Shown: positions 39,733 to 48,836 of the stretch, in pieces
Numbering within the stretch: position 1 is the first letter of the stretch
How the letters are laid out: every line of letters starts with the position of its first letter
From: JAMQPK01 sp035937795
GTDB taxonomy: Bacteria > Acidobacteriota > Vicinamibacteria > Vicinamibacterales > JAMQPK01
Length of the DNA stretch: 64,000 nucleotides
Direction of reading: 5' to 3'
Assembly (NCBI GenBank): GCA_035937795.1
Contig: DASZHO010000121.1
Span: 1-64,000, forward strand
Notes under the pieces: model-generated
Told to the model about the DNA's origin: nothing
The model's input: only the letters and a program-made list of their open reading frames with translations
Database searches by the model: none
Program-made: the position numbers and the translations under genes

Positions 39733-40770
39733 AAGTCCATCAACGTGTGTTTGGCGCTCGCAGGGCTCGTGCTTGCGTCGGTCGGCTTGACAGGACAGGG
39801 ACAGGGACAAGGACAGGCCCCTGCACAGACGCCGGCGGCTGCCGGTCAGGGCACCGGACGGCAGGGCGGTGGCGGACGGGGCACGCCGTTCCAGCTCCCG
39901 GTCGCTCCGTTTCCCAACAACATGGGCCAGGGCGGCAACGGCGCCATCAAGGTGCTCTTCGTCAGCAAAGGGCATGACTTCGATCGCGACGGGCTGATGA
40001 CGTTCTTCGATCAGCTGGGCCGCGATATCACCTGGACGCACGTCGAGCAGCCGGCGGCGCAGGTGTTCTACGACCAGAAGAATGCCGCCGGGTTCGACGT
40101 GCTGGCGTTCTACGACGCGCCGGGACGCGCGCCGCGAACGGTCGACGGCAAGACGGTCTTCGACGATGCGACGCCGGAAGCCAAGGTGGCGTTTGCACAG
40201 ATGCTGATGGCCGGCAAGGGCCTGGTGTTCCTGCATCACTCGATCGCGGCGTGGACGCACACGTGGCCGGAATACCAGGAAGTCGTCGGCGGCGCGTGCG
40301 ACTGGAGCAACGAGATCGACTATCGCAAGCAGCACTATCCCCGCTCGGGCGCATTCGGGCACACCAAGCAGCACGTCACCATCGTCGAGCCGGCTTCGCC
40401 GATTGTGGCTGGTCTCGGCGACGGCTACGACATCGTCGACGAGGCCTATGCGTGTCCGTACGCCGACGACAAGACGATCCATCCGCTGCTGCGCACCGAT
40501 TTCGTACCGCAGGATCCCGCGCGCAATCTCGGCCCGAAGGGCAAGTACAGCAATCTCGTCGGGTGGTACAAATCGGCGGAGAACAGCCCCGTGGTCTGGA
40601 TTGAGCACGGCCACGACACGAGCGCCTGGGCCAACCCCGCCTTCCAGACGCTGGTCGTCAATTCGATCAGGTGGGCTGCGTCTCCGGACGCAATGGCGTG
40701 GGCGAAGAAAAATCCGACGAAGATTTTCAAGAACGTCAAGCCGCTGAAGCCGGTGAAAACGAGCAACTAA
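39727..40770 (+). CDS. Secreted ThuA-domain protein 3
   Basis: This 347-aa paralogue has a signal peptide, then a GQGQGQGQ stretch (hexamer GGACAG repeats in DNA), a Gly/Pro linker and a ThuA domain. It keeps VLFVSKGHDFDRDGL, FLHHSIAAWTHTWPEY, GGACDWS, GLGDGYDIVDEAYACP and HPLLRTDFVPQD. It diverges from copies 1 and 2 mainly in the region after GACDW. ATG 39727 is the only plausible start with a signal peptide. A purine-rich repeat takes the place of a classical ribosome site. Confidence 0.88.
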   Translation: MKKSINVCLALAGLVLASVGLTGQGQGQGQAPAQTPAAAGQGTGRQGGGGRGTPFQLPVAPFPNNMGQGGNGAIKVLFVSKGHDFDRDGLMTFFDQLGRDITWTHVEQPAAQVFYDQKNAAGFDVLAFYDAPGRAPRTVDGKTVFDDATPEAKVAFAQMLMAGKGLVFLHHSIAAWTHTWPEYQEVVGGACDWSNEIDYRKQHYPRSGAFGHTKQHVTIVEPASPIVAGLGDGYDIVDEAYACPYADDKTIHPLLRTDFVPQDPARNLGPKGKYSNLVGWYKSAENSPVVWIEHGHDTSAWANPAFQTLVVNSIRWAASPDAMAWAKKNPTKIFKNVKPLKPVKTSN

Positions 40771-40808
40771 GCCCGGCTTGCCGGATGTACACGCGTCATG
40801 GAGAAAGC

Positions 40809-41867
40809 ATGCAGAACACTTTGTTGAAAAGACTCTCGATTGCGGCGGTGGGTGCCGGGTTCCTCGCGGCGGCCGCGAGCGCCAGCCTGTCGGGGCAGGC
40901 GCCTCGTGGCGGCGGCGCCGGCGGTGGTGTGGCAGCCCAGGGGCCGGCGGCCCCGGGCGCGCCTGCGGCGCGGGGAGGCGGCGGAGGGCGCGGCATGCCG
41001 CAAGGCGGCCGCGGGCCCATCAAGGTCCTCCTCATCACCAAGGGCCACCCGTTCGAGCGCCAGCAGTATTGGGAAATGTGGGATGCGCTTGGCGACGACC
41101 TCACCTGGACTCACATCGAGCATCCGGCGGCAGACATCATGATGAGCCCCCAGTACGCGAAAGACTACGACGTGCTCGCGTTCTACGACCTCGGCGGTCC
41201 GGGCAGTCCCACGGTGCCGCGCGGCGGCGGACCTGCCCCCGTGATCCCCGAAGGATCTGTGATCACGTCGAACAACCGGTTCTATCCTCCGCCTTCACCG
41301 GAGCTGAAGAAGAACTTCGAGGCGCTCCTGAAGCAGGGTAAGGGGCTGGTCTTCCTGCACCACGCGTCCGCTGCGTGGGCGCACACCTGGCCGGAATACT
41401 CTGAGGTCATTGGCGGCGCCTGCGACTGGTACGCGCCCACCAAGGTTCGGGGAATAGACGATCCAAACATGGGATATTTCGGCATGACGCCCCAGCACAT
41501 CACCTACGTCGACAAGACCCACCCGATCACCCAGGGCCTTGGAGATGGATTTGACGTCGTCGACGAGGCGTACGCCTGCCACTGGTTCCCGGATACGTTC
41601 CACATGCTGGCTACAACTGATTTCAAGCCGGCGGATCCGACGAAGAACCTGAACCCGAAGGTTCAGTACAGCAACGCGACGGCGTGGGTGAAAAGCGCGG
41701 AGAACAGCCCGGTGTTCTATACGGAAGTCGGCCACGGCTCTACAGCATGGGCGACCCCTGGTTATCGCGCGCTGGTTCGCAATGCGGTGAAGTGGGCCGC
41801 CTCGAAGGAAGCGCTTGAGTGGGCGAAGGCGAACCCCACGAAGATCTTCAAGGCATCGACGAACTGA
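40809..41867 (+). CDS. Secreted ThuA-domain protein 4
   Basis: This 352-aa paralogue is the most divergent of the four. It has a signal peptide (QNTLLKRLSIAAVGAGFLAAAASA), a Gly/Ala/Pro-rich linker and a ThuA domain. It keeps LLITKGHPFERQQY, FLHHASAAWAHTWPEY, GGACDWY and GLGDGFDVVDEAYACHWF, but the following HPLLRTDF becomes FHMLATTDF. It carries an extra Pro/Gly loop (GPGSPTVPRGGGPAPVIP). GTG-type alternatives upstream lack a signal peptide. No repeat array precedes it, unlike copies 2 and 3. Confidence 0.88.
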   Translation: MQNTLLKRLSIAAVGAGFLAAAASASLSGQAPRGGGAGGGVAAQGPAAPGAPAARGGGGGRGMPQGGRGPIKVLLITKGHPFERQQYWEMWDALGDDLTWTHIEHPAADIMMSPQYAKDYDVLAFYDLGGPGSPTVPRGGGPAPVIPEGSVITSNNRFYPPPSPELKKNFEALLKQGKGLVFLHHASAAWAHTWPEYSEVIGGACDWYAPTKVRGIDDPNMGYFGMTPQHITYVDKTHPITQGLGDGFDVVDEAYACHWFPDTFHMLATTDFKPADPTKNLNPKVQYSNATAWVKSAENSPVFYTEVGHGSTAWATPGYRALVRNAVKWAASKEALEWAKANPTKIFKASTN

Positions 41868-41900
41868 CGCGGATAGAGTCCCAGCTGCCGAGCGGCGCCC

Positions 41901-42461
41901 TTATTGCGCAGGTGGCGTGCCGCCGGTAGCCGGCGCAGCGGCGGGCGGCGTAGCCGCAGGCGGCGCAGCCGGTGGGGGCGGTGGGGGAGCGTTTGGGTCA
42001 AATGGCGCCGGCGGCGGGCCCGGTTTCACGATCACCTCCATCACCTGGACCGCCGCTGCACCCTTGTTCATGAAGCCGTGCGGCTGCCCTTTCAGGATGT
42101 AATACGCCTGGCCTGGAAGCGTGTTGATCGTGCCGAGGCCGTCGGCCGTCAGCTCCACTCCGGCTGTCACCGGAATCAGCAGGTCGAATGTGATGTCGTT
42201 GTGCACGTGCTGGCGACGCACGGCGCCTGGCTGCACCGTGACCTGCAGCACGCGCACGCTCGGGTTGTCGACGATCACGATGAAATGGACGCCGGGATCG
42301 GGATCGCCCTGACTGCCAATGGTCTTCGCGCCTCCCTGACCTGCGCCTCCCTGCGCGGGCACCTGGCCGCCCGCCGGCGGCGCTCCCGGAGTCTGCGCAA
42401 GAGCATTCGCCGAGAAGAGCGCGATCGTCACAACCGCCAAGCCGAGGGCTTTTCCAACCAT
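41901..42461 (-). CDS. Secreted cupin-domain protein
   Basis: This 186-aa protein has a signal peptide (about 1-22, ALAQ), a short Gly/Ala/Gln linker and a cupin barrel (about 50-145: VRVLQVTVQPGAVRRQHVHNDITFDLLIPVTAG). Metal-binding His residues are likely in RQHVHND. A Pro/Ala-rich tail follows (PPPPPPAAPPAATPPAAA), typical of extracytoplasmic linkers. It is convergent with ThuA gene 4. Cupins of this sort often bind sugars or small acids; the role here is unknown. ATG 42461 is used because the signal peptide begins there. Confidence 0.8.
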   Translation of the reverse strand: MVGKALGLAVVTIALFSANALAQTPGAPPAGGQVPAQGGAGQGGAKTIGSQGDPDPGVHFIVIVDNPSVRVLQVTVQPGAVRRQHVHNDITFDLLIPVTAGVELTADGLGTINTLPGQAYYILKGQPHGFMNKGAAAVQVMEVIVKPGPPPAPFDPNAPPPPPPAAPPAATPPAAAPATGGTPPAQ

Positions 42462-42497
42462 GGCGACGATTATCCCACGCGCTGATATTCTTGCGGG

Positions 42498-43238
42498 ATG
42501 GATTTGACCAATCGCGTTGCACTCCTTACCGGTGGAAGACGGATCGGATCCGTCGTCGCTATCGAGTTGGCTCGCCGGGGCGCCGACATCGGGCTGTGCT
42601 ACAACCGCTCGCGCGCCGAAGCCGAGGCGGCCTCGGAAAAGATCAAGGCGCTGGGGCGTCGCGTGTTCATCAAGCAGGCGAACCTCACACAGGCGCACGA
42701 TGGCGAGGTCTTCGTCAACGAGAGCGTGGCCGCCCTTGGCCGGCTCGACGTCCTGATCAATATGGCGTCGATGTACGTGAGGATTCCGTTCGATCAGCTC
42801 ACCGTGGAGCAGTACGACGAAAACGTCAACGTGGACCTGCGCGCCGCGTTCATCTGCTCGCGCGCGGCGGTTCCCCATCTGCGCAAAGCCGGCGGCGGCC
42901 ATATCATCAACTTTTCAGATTGGCTGTCTCGCAGCGGGCGGCCGCGTTATGACGGATACCTGCCGTACTACGTCGCGAAGACCGGCGTGATTGGACTCAC
43001 AGAGGCGCTCGCGCTCGAGTTGGCCCCCGACAAGATTTTTGTGAATGCGATCGCCCCGGGCCCGATCCTCGCCCCGCCGGACACGACGGAAGAAGAGTTG
43101 GGTGCGGTGGAGAAATCGACGCCGCTCGGCGGGTGGGGCGGAGAGATGGCCATTGCCGAAGCCGTTCTGGCGCTGGTGAGCTTCAGTTTTGTGACGGGCG
43201 AGACGATTCGTGTCGACGGCGGAAGACACGTCAGGTGA
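42498..43238 (+). CDS. Short-chain dehydrogenase/reductase
   Basis: This 246-aa Rossmann-fold SDR has cofactor motif LTGGRRIGSVVAIELA (about 10-25) and active-site YVAK in YLPYYVAKTGVIGLTEALALEL. C-terminal TGETIRVDGGRHV is as in FabG-like reductases. The TGGRRIG form with paired Arg suggests NADPH and resembles pteridine-reductase-like members, though FabG-like or other alcohol/ketone substrates are equally possible. It is divergent from the cupin gene with a 36-base gap. A long purine-rich repeat follows its stop. Confidence 0.88.
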   Translation: MDLTNRVALLTGGRRIGSVVAIELARRGADIGLCYNRSRAEAEAASEKIKALGRRVFIKQANLTQAHDGEVFVNESVAALGRLDVLINMASMYVRIPFDQLTVEQYDENVNVDLRAAFICSRAAVPHLRKAGGGHIINFSDWLSRSGRPRYDGYLPYYVAKTGVIGLTEALALELAPDKIFVNAIAPGPILAPPDTTEEELGAVEKSTPLGGWGGEMAIAEAVLALVSFSFVTGETIRVDGGRHVR

Positions 43239-43246
43239 CACGCGCA

Positions 43247-43350
43247 AGTAGAAAGTAGAAAGTTAAAAGTAGAAAGTTAAGTTAAAAGTAGAAAGTTAAT
43301 TTAAAAGTAGAAAGTTAACTTAAAAGTAGAAAGTTAAAAGTAGAAAGTTC
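43247..43350. repeat. Purine-rich repeat array with 19-bp higher-order units
   Basis: This array fills the gap between the SDR and pckG. Heptads AGTAGAA and AGTTAAA group into three near-identical 19-base units (AAAAGTAGAAAGTTAANTT, N being G, T or C) followed by partial copies. It is the clearest sign of recent unit-level amplification. Confidence 0.92.
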
Positions 43351-45114
43351 TCAGCGGCAACCGATGCTTGGATCGACGACAGCCATGGCGAGGCGCTGCT
43401 GTTCGTCGCGCATCTCGCGAGGCAACCGCGCTCCAAGCGACGCAAAGAATGTCTCTTGACCGGCGGCGGCCTCGGCCCAGTCGGCCGGGTCCACTTTCGT
43501 CAGCGTTTCCATCGCGGCATCGGGCACCTGCAGGCCGTTGCGATCGATCCCGTCGAGCGTGGGTACGATCCCGATCGGCGTGGCGGTTCCCTTTCCCCCG
43601 CCGTCGCAGCGATCGAAAATCCATTTCAGCACGCGCAGATTCTCGCCGAAGCCGGGCCAGAGATACGTCCCGTTCTCGTCGGTCCGGAACCAGTTCACCC
43701 GGAAAATGCGGGGCGGCCGCCGCACGCCGCGGCCCATCTCGAGCCAGTGCCCGAAGTAGTCGCCCATGTTGTAGCCGCAGAATGCCAGCATCGCCATGGG
43801 GTCGCGGCGCAGCACGCCGACATTTCCCGAGGCGGCCGCGGTCGTTTCCGACGACAGCGTGGCGCCCAGGAAGACGCCGTGCTGCCAGTCGCGGGATTCG
43901 TAAACCAGCGGCACGCGGCGGCGGCGCCGTGCTCCGAACATGATCGCGTCGAGCGGCACGCCGTCCGGATTCTCGAACTCGGGTGACAGCGACGGGCACT
44001 CCGCGGCCGGCGTCGTAAAGCGCGCGTTGGGATGCGTGGCCTTCTCGGGACAGGCCGGCGTCCACGGCCGCCCCTGCCAGTCGAGCGCATGGGCCGGCGG
44101 CGGATCGTCGTGCCCTTCCCACCACGGCGTGCTGTCTGGACGAAGCGCTGCGTTCGTGAAAATTGTGTTGCGTTGAATCATGTCGGCTGCGGTTGGATTG
44201 GTTTTCAGGCCGGTGCCCGGCAGCACGCCGAAAAATCCGGACTCGGGATTGACCGCCCACAGCCGGCCGTCCTTTCCCGGGCGAATCCACGCGATGTCGT
44301 CGCCGACGGTCCAGGTCCTCCAGCCGGGCATCGACGGCGGAGGCACGAGCATCGCCATGTTGGTCTTGCCGCAAGCGGACGGAAACGCCCCGGCGATGTA
44401 GCGCACCGGCCCGTCGTCGTGCTGGCAACCCACAATGAGCATGTGTTCGGCGAGCCAGCCTTCGCGGCGGGCCTGCCAGCTGGCCAGCCGCAGCGCGAGG
44501 CACTTCTTGCCGAGCAGCGCGTTGCCGCCGTAGCCGGAGCCCACCGACCATACCGCGTTCTCTTCGGGAAAATGCACGATGAAGCGGCGATCGGGGCTCA
44601 AGTCGCCGAGTGAGTGCAGGCAGCGGGTGAACTCGTTCGAGTCGCCGAGCTGGTCGAGCGCCGCCTTGCCCATGCGCGTCATGATCCGCATGTTCAGCAC
44701 GACGTACCGGCTGTCGGTGATCTCGACGCCGATTTTCGAATAGCGAGAACCGGGCGGTCCCATCAGAAACGGCACCACGAACATCGTCCGGCCCTTCATG
44801 GCGCCGCGAAACAGCGGCGTCAGCCGCGCCTTCGCCTGCCCCGGCTCCATCCAGTTATTGGTCGGGCCCGCGTCTTGCTTGTCCACGGTGCTGATGAACG
44901 TCAGATGCTCGGTGCGCGCGACGTCGTGCGGTGCGCTGCGGTGCAGATAACAGCCCGGCATCTTCCGCTGATTCAGCTCGATCAGCTCTCCGGTGGCGAG
45001 GGACTCCGCGATGATGCGTGTCTTTTCTTCCTCGGAGCCGTCGCAGTAGACGATGTTGTCGGGCGTGGCGAGATCCCGGATCTCGGTCACCCATTTATGA
45101 AGTGGCGAGTTCAT
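43351..45114 (-). CDS. pckG: GTP-dependent phosphoenolpyruvate carboxykinase
   Basis: This enzyme of about 587 aa catalyses oxaloacetate + GTP to PEP + CO2 + GDP (gluconeogenesis). Motifs include the kinase-1a loop FPSACGKTNMAM, YVVLNMRIMTRMG, VHFPEENAVWSVGSGYGGNALLGKKCLALR and FGARRRRRVPLVYES. ATG 45114 (MNSPLHKW) is preferred: AGGA lies just upstream and the longer in-frame version adds basic, non-conserved residues. Length is close to the family norm of about 600. The stop codon lies directly at the edge of the repeat array. Confidence 0.93.
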   Translation of the reverse strand: MNSPLHKWVTEIRDLATPDNIVYCDGSEEEKTRIIAESLATGELIELNQRKMPGCYLHRSAPHDVARTEHLTFISTVDKQDAGPTNNWMEPGQAKARLTPLFRGAMKGRTMFVVPFLMGPPGSRYSKIGVEITDSRYVVLNMRIMTRMGKAALDQLGDSNEFTRCLHSLGDLSPDRRFIVHFPEENAVWSVGSGYGGNALLGKKCLALRLASWQARREGWLAEHMLIVGCQHDDGPVRYIAGAFPSACGKTNMAMLVPPPSMPGWRTWTVGDDIAWIRPGKDGRLWAVNPESGFFGVLPGTGLKTNPTAADMIQRNTIFTNAALRPDSTPWWEGHDDPPPAHALDWQGRPWTPACPEKATHPNARFTTPAAECPSLSPEFENPDGVPLDAIMFGARRRRRVPLVYESRDWQHGVFLGATLSSETTAAASGNVGVLRRDPMAMLAFCGYNMGDYFGHWLEMGRGVRRPPRIFRVNWFRTDENGTYLWPGFGENLRVLKWIFDRCDGGGKGTATPIGIVPTLDGIDRNGLQVPDAAMETLTKVDPADWAEAAAGQETFFASLGARLPREMRDEQQRLAMAVVDPSIGCR

Positions 45115-45212
45115 CGGTCCTAGCATATAACGTCCACGCCGCCGATCAACAGGTCCACGTCCGCACCCGATGCTGGAAGCGCTCGGCCTCGCTGTGCGAT
45201 GATTTGTGCCCA

Positions 45213-46544
45213 ATGGCCACAGAGTCGCTCGCCGCCGCCGCCGTCGAGGGTGAGTTTCAATTTGCCGACGTGACCCGTCGTGTGAAGGCGATCTTCATCG
45301 GGTCGATCGGCAATCTGGTCGAGTGGTACGACTTTTATACCTACGCGGCGTTCGCGCTCTATTTCGCGGCTTCATTTTTTCCAGGACGAAATCCCGTCGT
45401 CCAGCAGCTGAACGCCGCCGTGCTGTTCGCCATCGGCTTCATCGTACGGCCTATCGGCGGCTGGCTGTTCGGCCATTTCGCCGATCACCAGGGGCGGCGC
45501 AACGCGCTCGTATGGTCGGTGCTGTTGATGGCGTTCGGGTCTTTGATGATCGCGATCATGCCGGTGTACGCCTCGATCGGGATCGCGGCGCCGATTCTGC
45601 TTGGCGTCGTGCGCATGATCCAGGGGCTGAGCCTCGGGGGCGAGTACGGCATCAGTGCGACGTACCTCACGGAGGTCTCCGACGAAAAAAACCGCGGATT
45701 CTACTCGAGCTTTCAGTACGTCACGCTCATCGGCGGGCAGCTCTGCGCCATCCTGGTTCTCCTGCTGCTGCAGCGCGTCTTTCTCACCGACGCCCAGCTG
45801 AGAGCGTGGGGCTGGCGGATTCCGTTCCTGATCGGCGCGGTGCTTGCCGTTGGAGCGATGTTCCTGCTCCGCACCCTGCACGAGACCGAGGACTTCGTCG
45901 CCGCCAGGAACACCGGGCTGAAGAAGGAAAGCTCGATCAGGGCGCTGGCGAGATATCCGCGCGAAGTGATGCTCGTCGTCGGTCTCACGATGGGCGGGAC
46001 CACCGCCTTCTACACCTACACGACCTACATGCAGAAGTTCCTGAAGCTCTCCGTCGGATTGAACGACAACCAGACGACGCTGGTGACGGCCGGGTCGCTC
46101 ATCTTCGCGCTCGTTCTGCAGCCCCTCTACGGCGCGCTCTCGGATCGCATCGGCCGCAAGCCCATATTGATCTGGTTCGGGGTGATGGGCACGCTCTGCA
46201 CGATCCCGCTGCTCGATGCCTTGCAGGCGACGAAGAGCGTGACCGTCGCGTTTCTGTTGATTGCGGCCGCCTGGATGATCGTGGCCGGGTACACATCCAT
46301 CAATGCGGTCGTCAAGGCTGAGCTCTTTCCGACGACGGTTCGCGCGACCGGCGTCGGACTGCCCTACGCGGTCACCGTCTCCATCTTCGGCGGCACCGCC
46401 GAATCGCTTGCGCTGTGGTTCAAGTCGATCGGCCACGAGCGCTGGTTCTACTACTACCTCACGGGACTCATCGCCACGTCGCTCATCGTCTACACGACGA
46501 TGCGCGATACGAGGCGGGAGTCGGCGATTGGAAAACACGAATAA
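45213..46544 (+). CDS. MFS transporter, metabolite:H+ symporter (KgtP-like)
   Basis: This 443-aa protein has 12 predicted helices. It shows the MHS signature NLVEWYDFYTYAAFALYFA, then RPIGGWLFGHFADHQGRRNALVWSVLLM (motif A), IQGLSLGGEYGISATYLTE and LSDRIGRKPILIWFG. The closest theme is alpha-ketoglutarate or citrate/proline permeases. ATG 45213 is chosen because upstream in-frame sequence is antisense to pckG. Its position next to PEP carboxykinase fits uptake of C4/C5 dicarboxylates. No Shine-Dalgarno sequence is visible. Confidence 0.9.
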   Translation: MATESLAAAAVEGEFQFADVTRRVKAIFIGSIGNLVEWYDFYTYAAFALYFAASFFPGRNPVVQQLNAAVLFAIGFIVRPIGGWLFGHFADHQGRRNALVWSVLLMAFGSLMIAIMPVYASIGIAAPILLGVVRMIQGLSLGGEYGISATYLTEVSDEKNRGFYSSFQYVTLIGGQLCAILVLLLLQRVFLTDAQLRAWGWRIPFLIGAVLAVGAMFLLRTLHETEDFVAARNTGLKKESSIRALARYPREVMLVVGLTMGGTTAFYTYTTYMQKFLKLSVGLNDNQTTLVTAGSLIFALVLQPLYGALSDRIGRKPILIWFGVMGTLCTIPLLDALQATKSVTVAFLLIAAAWMIVAGYTSINAVVKAELFPTTVRATGVGLPYAVTVSIFGGTAESLALWFKSIGHERWFYYYLTGLIATSLIVYTTMRDTRRESAIGKHE

Positions 46545-46559
46545 TCGGGGTTTCAATAC

Positions 46560-48797
46560 TCAGGGTTTCAAGTTCCGCAGCGTGAAGTCGAGCATCAACT
46601 GGCGTTCGTGGCGGTGAAGCTCGGGGTCGGTGATACCGTGGCGCGACTTCGGATAGATCATCATCTCGAACTGCTTGCCGGCTCTCTGCAGCTCGTAGGC
46701 CAGCTGCATCGAGTTCTGCAGGTGCACGTTGTCGTCGATCTCGCCGTGAAGGAGGAGCAGCGGCCCGTGTAGATCGCCGGCGTTGAACCGGGGCGAGCTC
46801 CTCTTGTAGCCCTCCGCGTTTTCCTGCGGCAATCCCATGTATCGCTCGGTGTAGATCGTGTCGTAATCGCGCCAGTCCGCGATCGGGCAGCAGGCAATGC
46901 CCATCGTGAAGCTCGACGGATGGGTGAGCGCGAAAATCGTCATGTATCCGCCGTAGCTGGCGCCCTCGATACCGATTCGCGCGCCGTCCACGTAGGGCTG
47001 CGCCTTCAGCCAGCCGACGCAGTCCTCGATGTCCCGGAGCTCGAGCTCGCCGAGGTGCTTGTAGGCGGGCCACGCGGAGACGGCGCCCTTCCCGCTTGCG
47101 GTGCGGTTATCGCACGCCCAGACGACGATGCCGTGCTCGGCGAGAAGCTGTTCGTACAGATATTCGGTTCCGGACCATCCGTTCACCACATGTTGGAGGT
47201 GCGGGCCGCCGTACAGTACCTGGTAGACCGGGTAGCGCCTGGACGGATCGAAACCGGGTGGCTTGATCATCATGGCTTCCATCACGAAGCCATCGCGAGC
47301 TTTCACCTGCACGAATTCGGGTGCCGACACCGCGTATTCGTCCAGCGCCGGAGCGGGGTTTGCCTCAACGACGCGCGCCTGGCTGCCGTCGGATCGGTGC
47401 AGCGTCACCTGATACGGATGCGCGGCATCGCTCCACGAGTCGAGGAACAGCGAGCGCGCCGGGTTGAAAAAGGCGGAGTGCCGGCCCGCACGAGATGTAA
47501 CGCGTTGCAGGCCGGCGCCGTCGAGCCTGATTCGATAGACGTGGCTGTCGAGCACGCTTCGTTCGGTGCCTGAAAAATAAATCCAACCGGCGGCCTCATC
47601 CACTCCGTGGACGCTGCGGACTTCCCACCGGCCGTCGGTAACCTGCTTGATGATGGTGCCGTCGGGTCTGTAGTGATAAAGGTGGCGCCACCCGCTGCGC
47701 TCGCTGAGCCACAGGAATGTTCCGTCTTTCAACCAGACCGGATCCGCGCTCGAATTGTCCCAGCGCTCCACCCACGTCTGGCTGGTCTCGCGAAACAGCG
47801 TCGTGGTTCTGCCTGTCGTTCGATCGGCGGTGTCGAAATCGAGCCACGATTGTCTGCGGTCCTGGACCTGAAAGCACAGCTTGCGGCTGTCGGGCGTCCA
47901 GCCTGCGTCGACGATGAGGAAATCGCTGTACTTGCCGGTGTCGGCCCAGCGCACCGTTCCACCGGTCGCCGGCACGACGCCAACCTTTGCGATTGGGTTC
48001 GGATCGCCCGCCCTCGGGTATTTCCAGGTTTCAACCGCTGTCCGATACGGAATGTCGTCAATCACCGGATAATCGGGAACGGGCTTCTCGTCCAGTTGAA
48101 TGAATGCGATCTGAGATGAATCAGGACTCCACCAGTACGCCCGATGGTTGCCGCGGCCGTAGAGCTCTTCGGAGTACACCCAGTCGAGCGTTCCGTTCAG
48201 AAGGTCGGACGTGCCGTCCGTTGTGAGCGCGCGCACGCGTGGATGGTCGATGGTGGTCGCGAACAGGTTGTTCTTGCTGACAAACGCGACGGAGGCCCCA
48301 TCCGGGCTGAATGCCGCCTCCTCCTTGGCATCGCGGCTGTCGGTCAGCCGCGTCGCGCGATCCCGGCCGATGTCGTAATAGATCAGGTCGGAACCGACCG
48401 TCAGCAGGAAACCATCGTGGCGCCGGTTGAAGTTCGTGGGTCTTTGGTCGGCGGCGAGCCTCGCATCGCCGGAGGAAATTCGCGGCACCGTGGCCAGCGC
48501 GGCCGCAAGCTTCGCCGGATCGAACAAAACCTCGCGTTGTCCGGAAAGGGCGTCGACTTTCAGCCAGCTTGCGCCGCCGGCGCCAGCGGCTTCGTCTGCC
48601 GGCCATAAATAGTGTGCATCGTCGACCCATGGATCGCGCAGCCAGTCGACGACCGCAGCGGCTTTTCCGTTGAACCGCTCCCAGCCACCGGGACCATAGA
48701 TATCTTCGATGGTGAGCGATTTCCGCTGGGCGGGCTGAGTGTAGACGAAGGGGCCGCACAAAAGGCCGAGAACGAGCAGAACAGTTATGCGGCGCAT
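46560..48797 (-). CDS. Secreted S9-family dipeptidyl peptidase (DPP IV-like)
   Basis: This 745-aa exported serine peptidase has a signal peptide (about 1-21). The N-terminal beta-propeller has DPP IV-like blades (LTIEDIYGPGGWERFNGK, VYSEELYGRGNHRAYWWSPDSSQIAFIQLDE). A catalytic alpha/beta-hydrolase domain follows: nucleophile in EGASYGGYMT, Asp in HGEIDDNVHLQNS and His in YPKSRHGI. It removes X-Pro or X-Ala dipeptides from N-termini. It is divergent from the DPP III-like gene across 39 bases and convergent with the transporter. Confidence 0.92.
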   Translation of the reverse strand: MRRITVLLVLGLLCGPFVYTQPAQRKSLTIEDIYGPGGWERFNGKAAAVVDWLRDPWVDDAHYLWPADEAAGAGGASWLKVDALSGQREVLFDPAKLAAALATVPRISSGDARLAADQRPTNFNRRHDGFLLTVGSDLIYYDIGRDRATRLTDSRDAKEEAAFSPDGASVAFVSKNNLFATTIDHPRVRALTTDGTSDLLNGTLDWVYSEELYGRGNHRAYWWSPDSSQIAFIQLDEKPVPDYPVIDDIPYRTAVETWKYPRAGDPNPIAKVGVVPATGGTVRWADTGKYSDFLIVDAGWTPDSRKLCFQVQDRRQSWLDFDTADRTTGRTTTLFRETSQTWVERWDNSSADPVWLKDGTFLWLSERSGWRHLYHYRPDGTIIKQVTDGRWEVRSVHGVDEAAGWIYFSGTERSVLDSHVYRIRLDGAGLQRVTSRAGRHSAFFNPARSLFLDSWSDAAHPYQVTLHRSDGSQARVVEANPAPALDEYAVSAPEFVQVKARDGFVMEAMMIKPPGFDPSRRYPVYQVLYGGPHLQHVVNGWSGTEYLYEQLLAEHGIVVWACDNRTASGKGAVSAWPAYKHLGELELRDIEDCVGWLKAQPYVDGARIGIEGASYGGYMTIFALTHPSSFTMGIACCPIADWRDYDTIYTERYMGLPQENAEGYKRSSPRFNAGDLHGPLLLLHGEIDDNVHLQNSMQLAYELQRAGKQFEMMIYPKSRHGITDPELHRHERQLMLDFTLRNLKP

Positions 48798-48836
48798 GTT
48801 AAGTTATGGTCTAGCTTATCGGTTTCTCGCATCACC

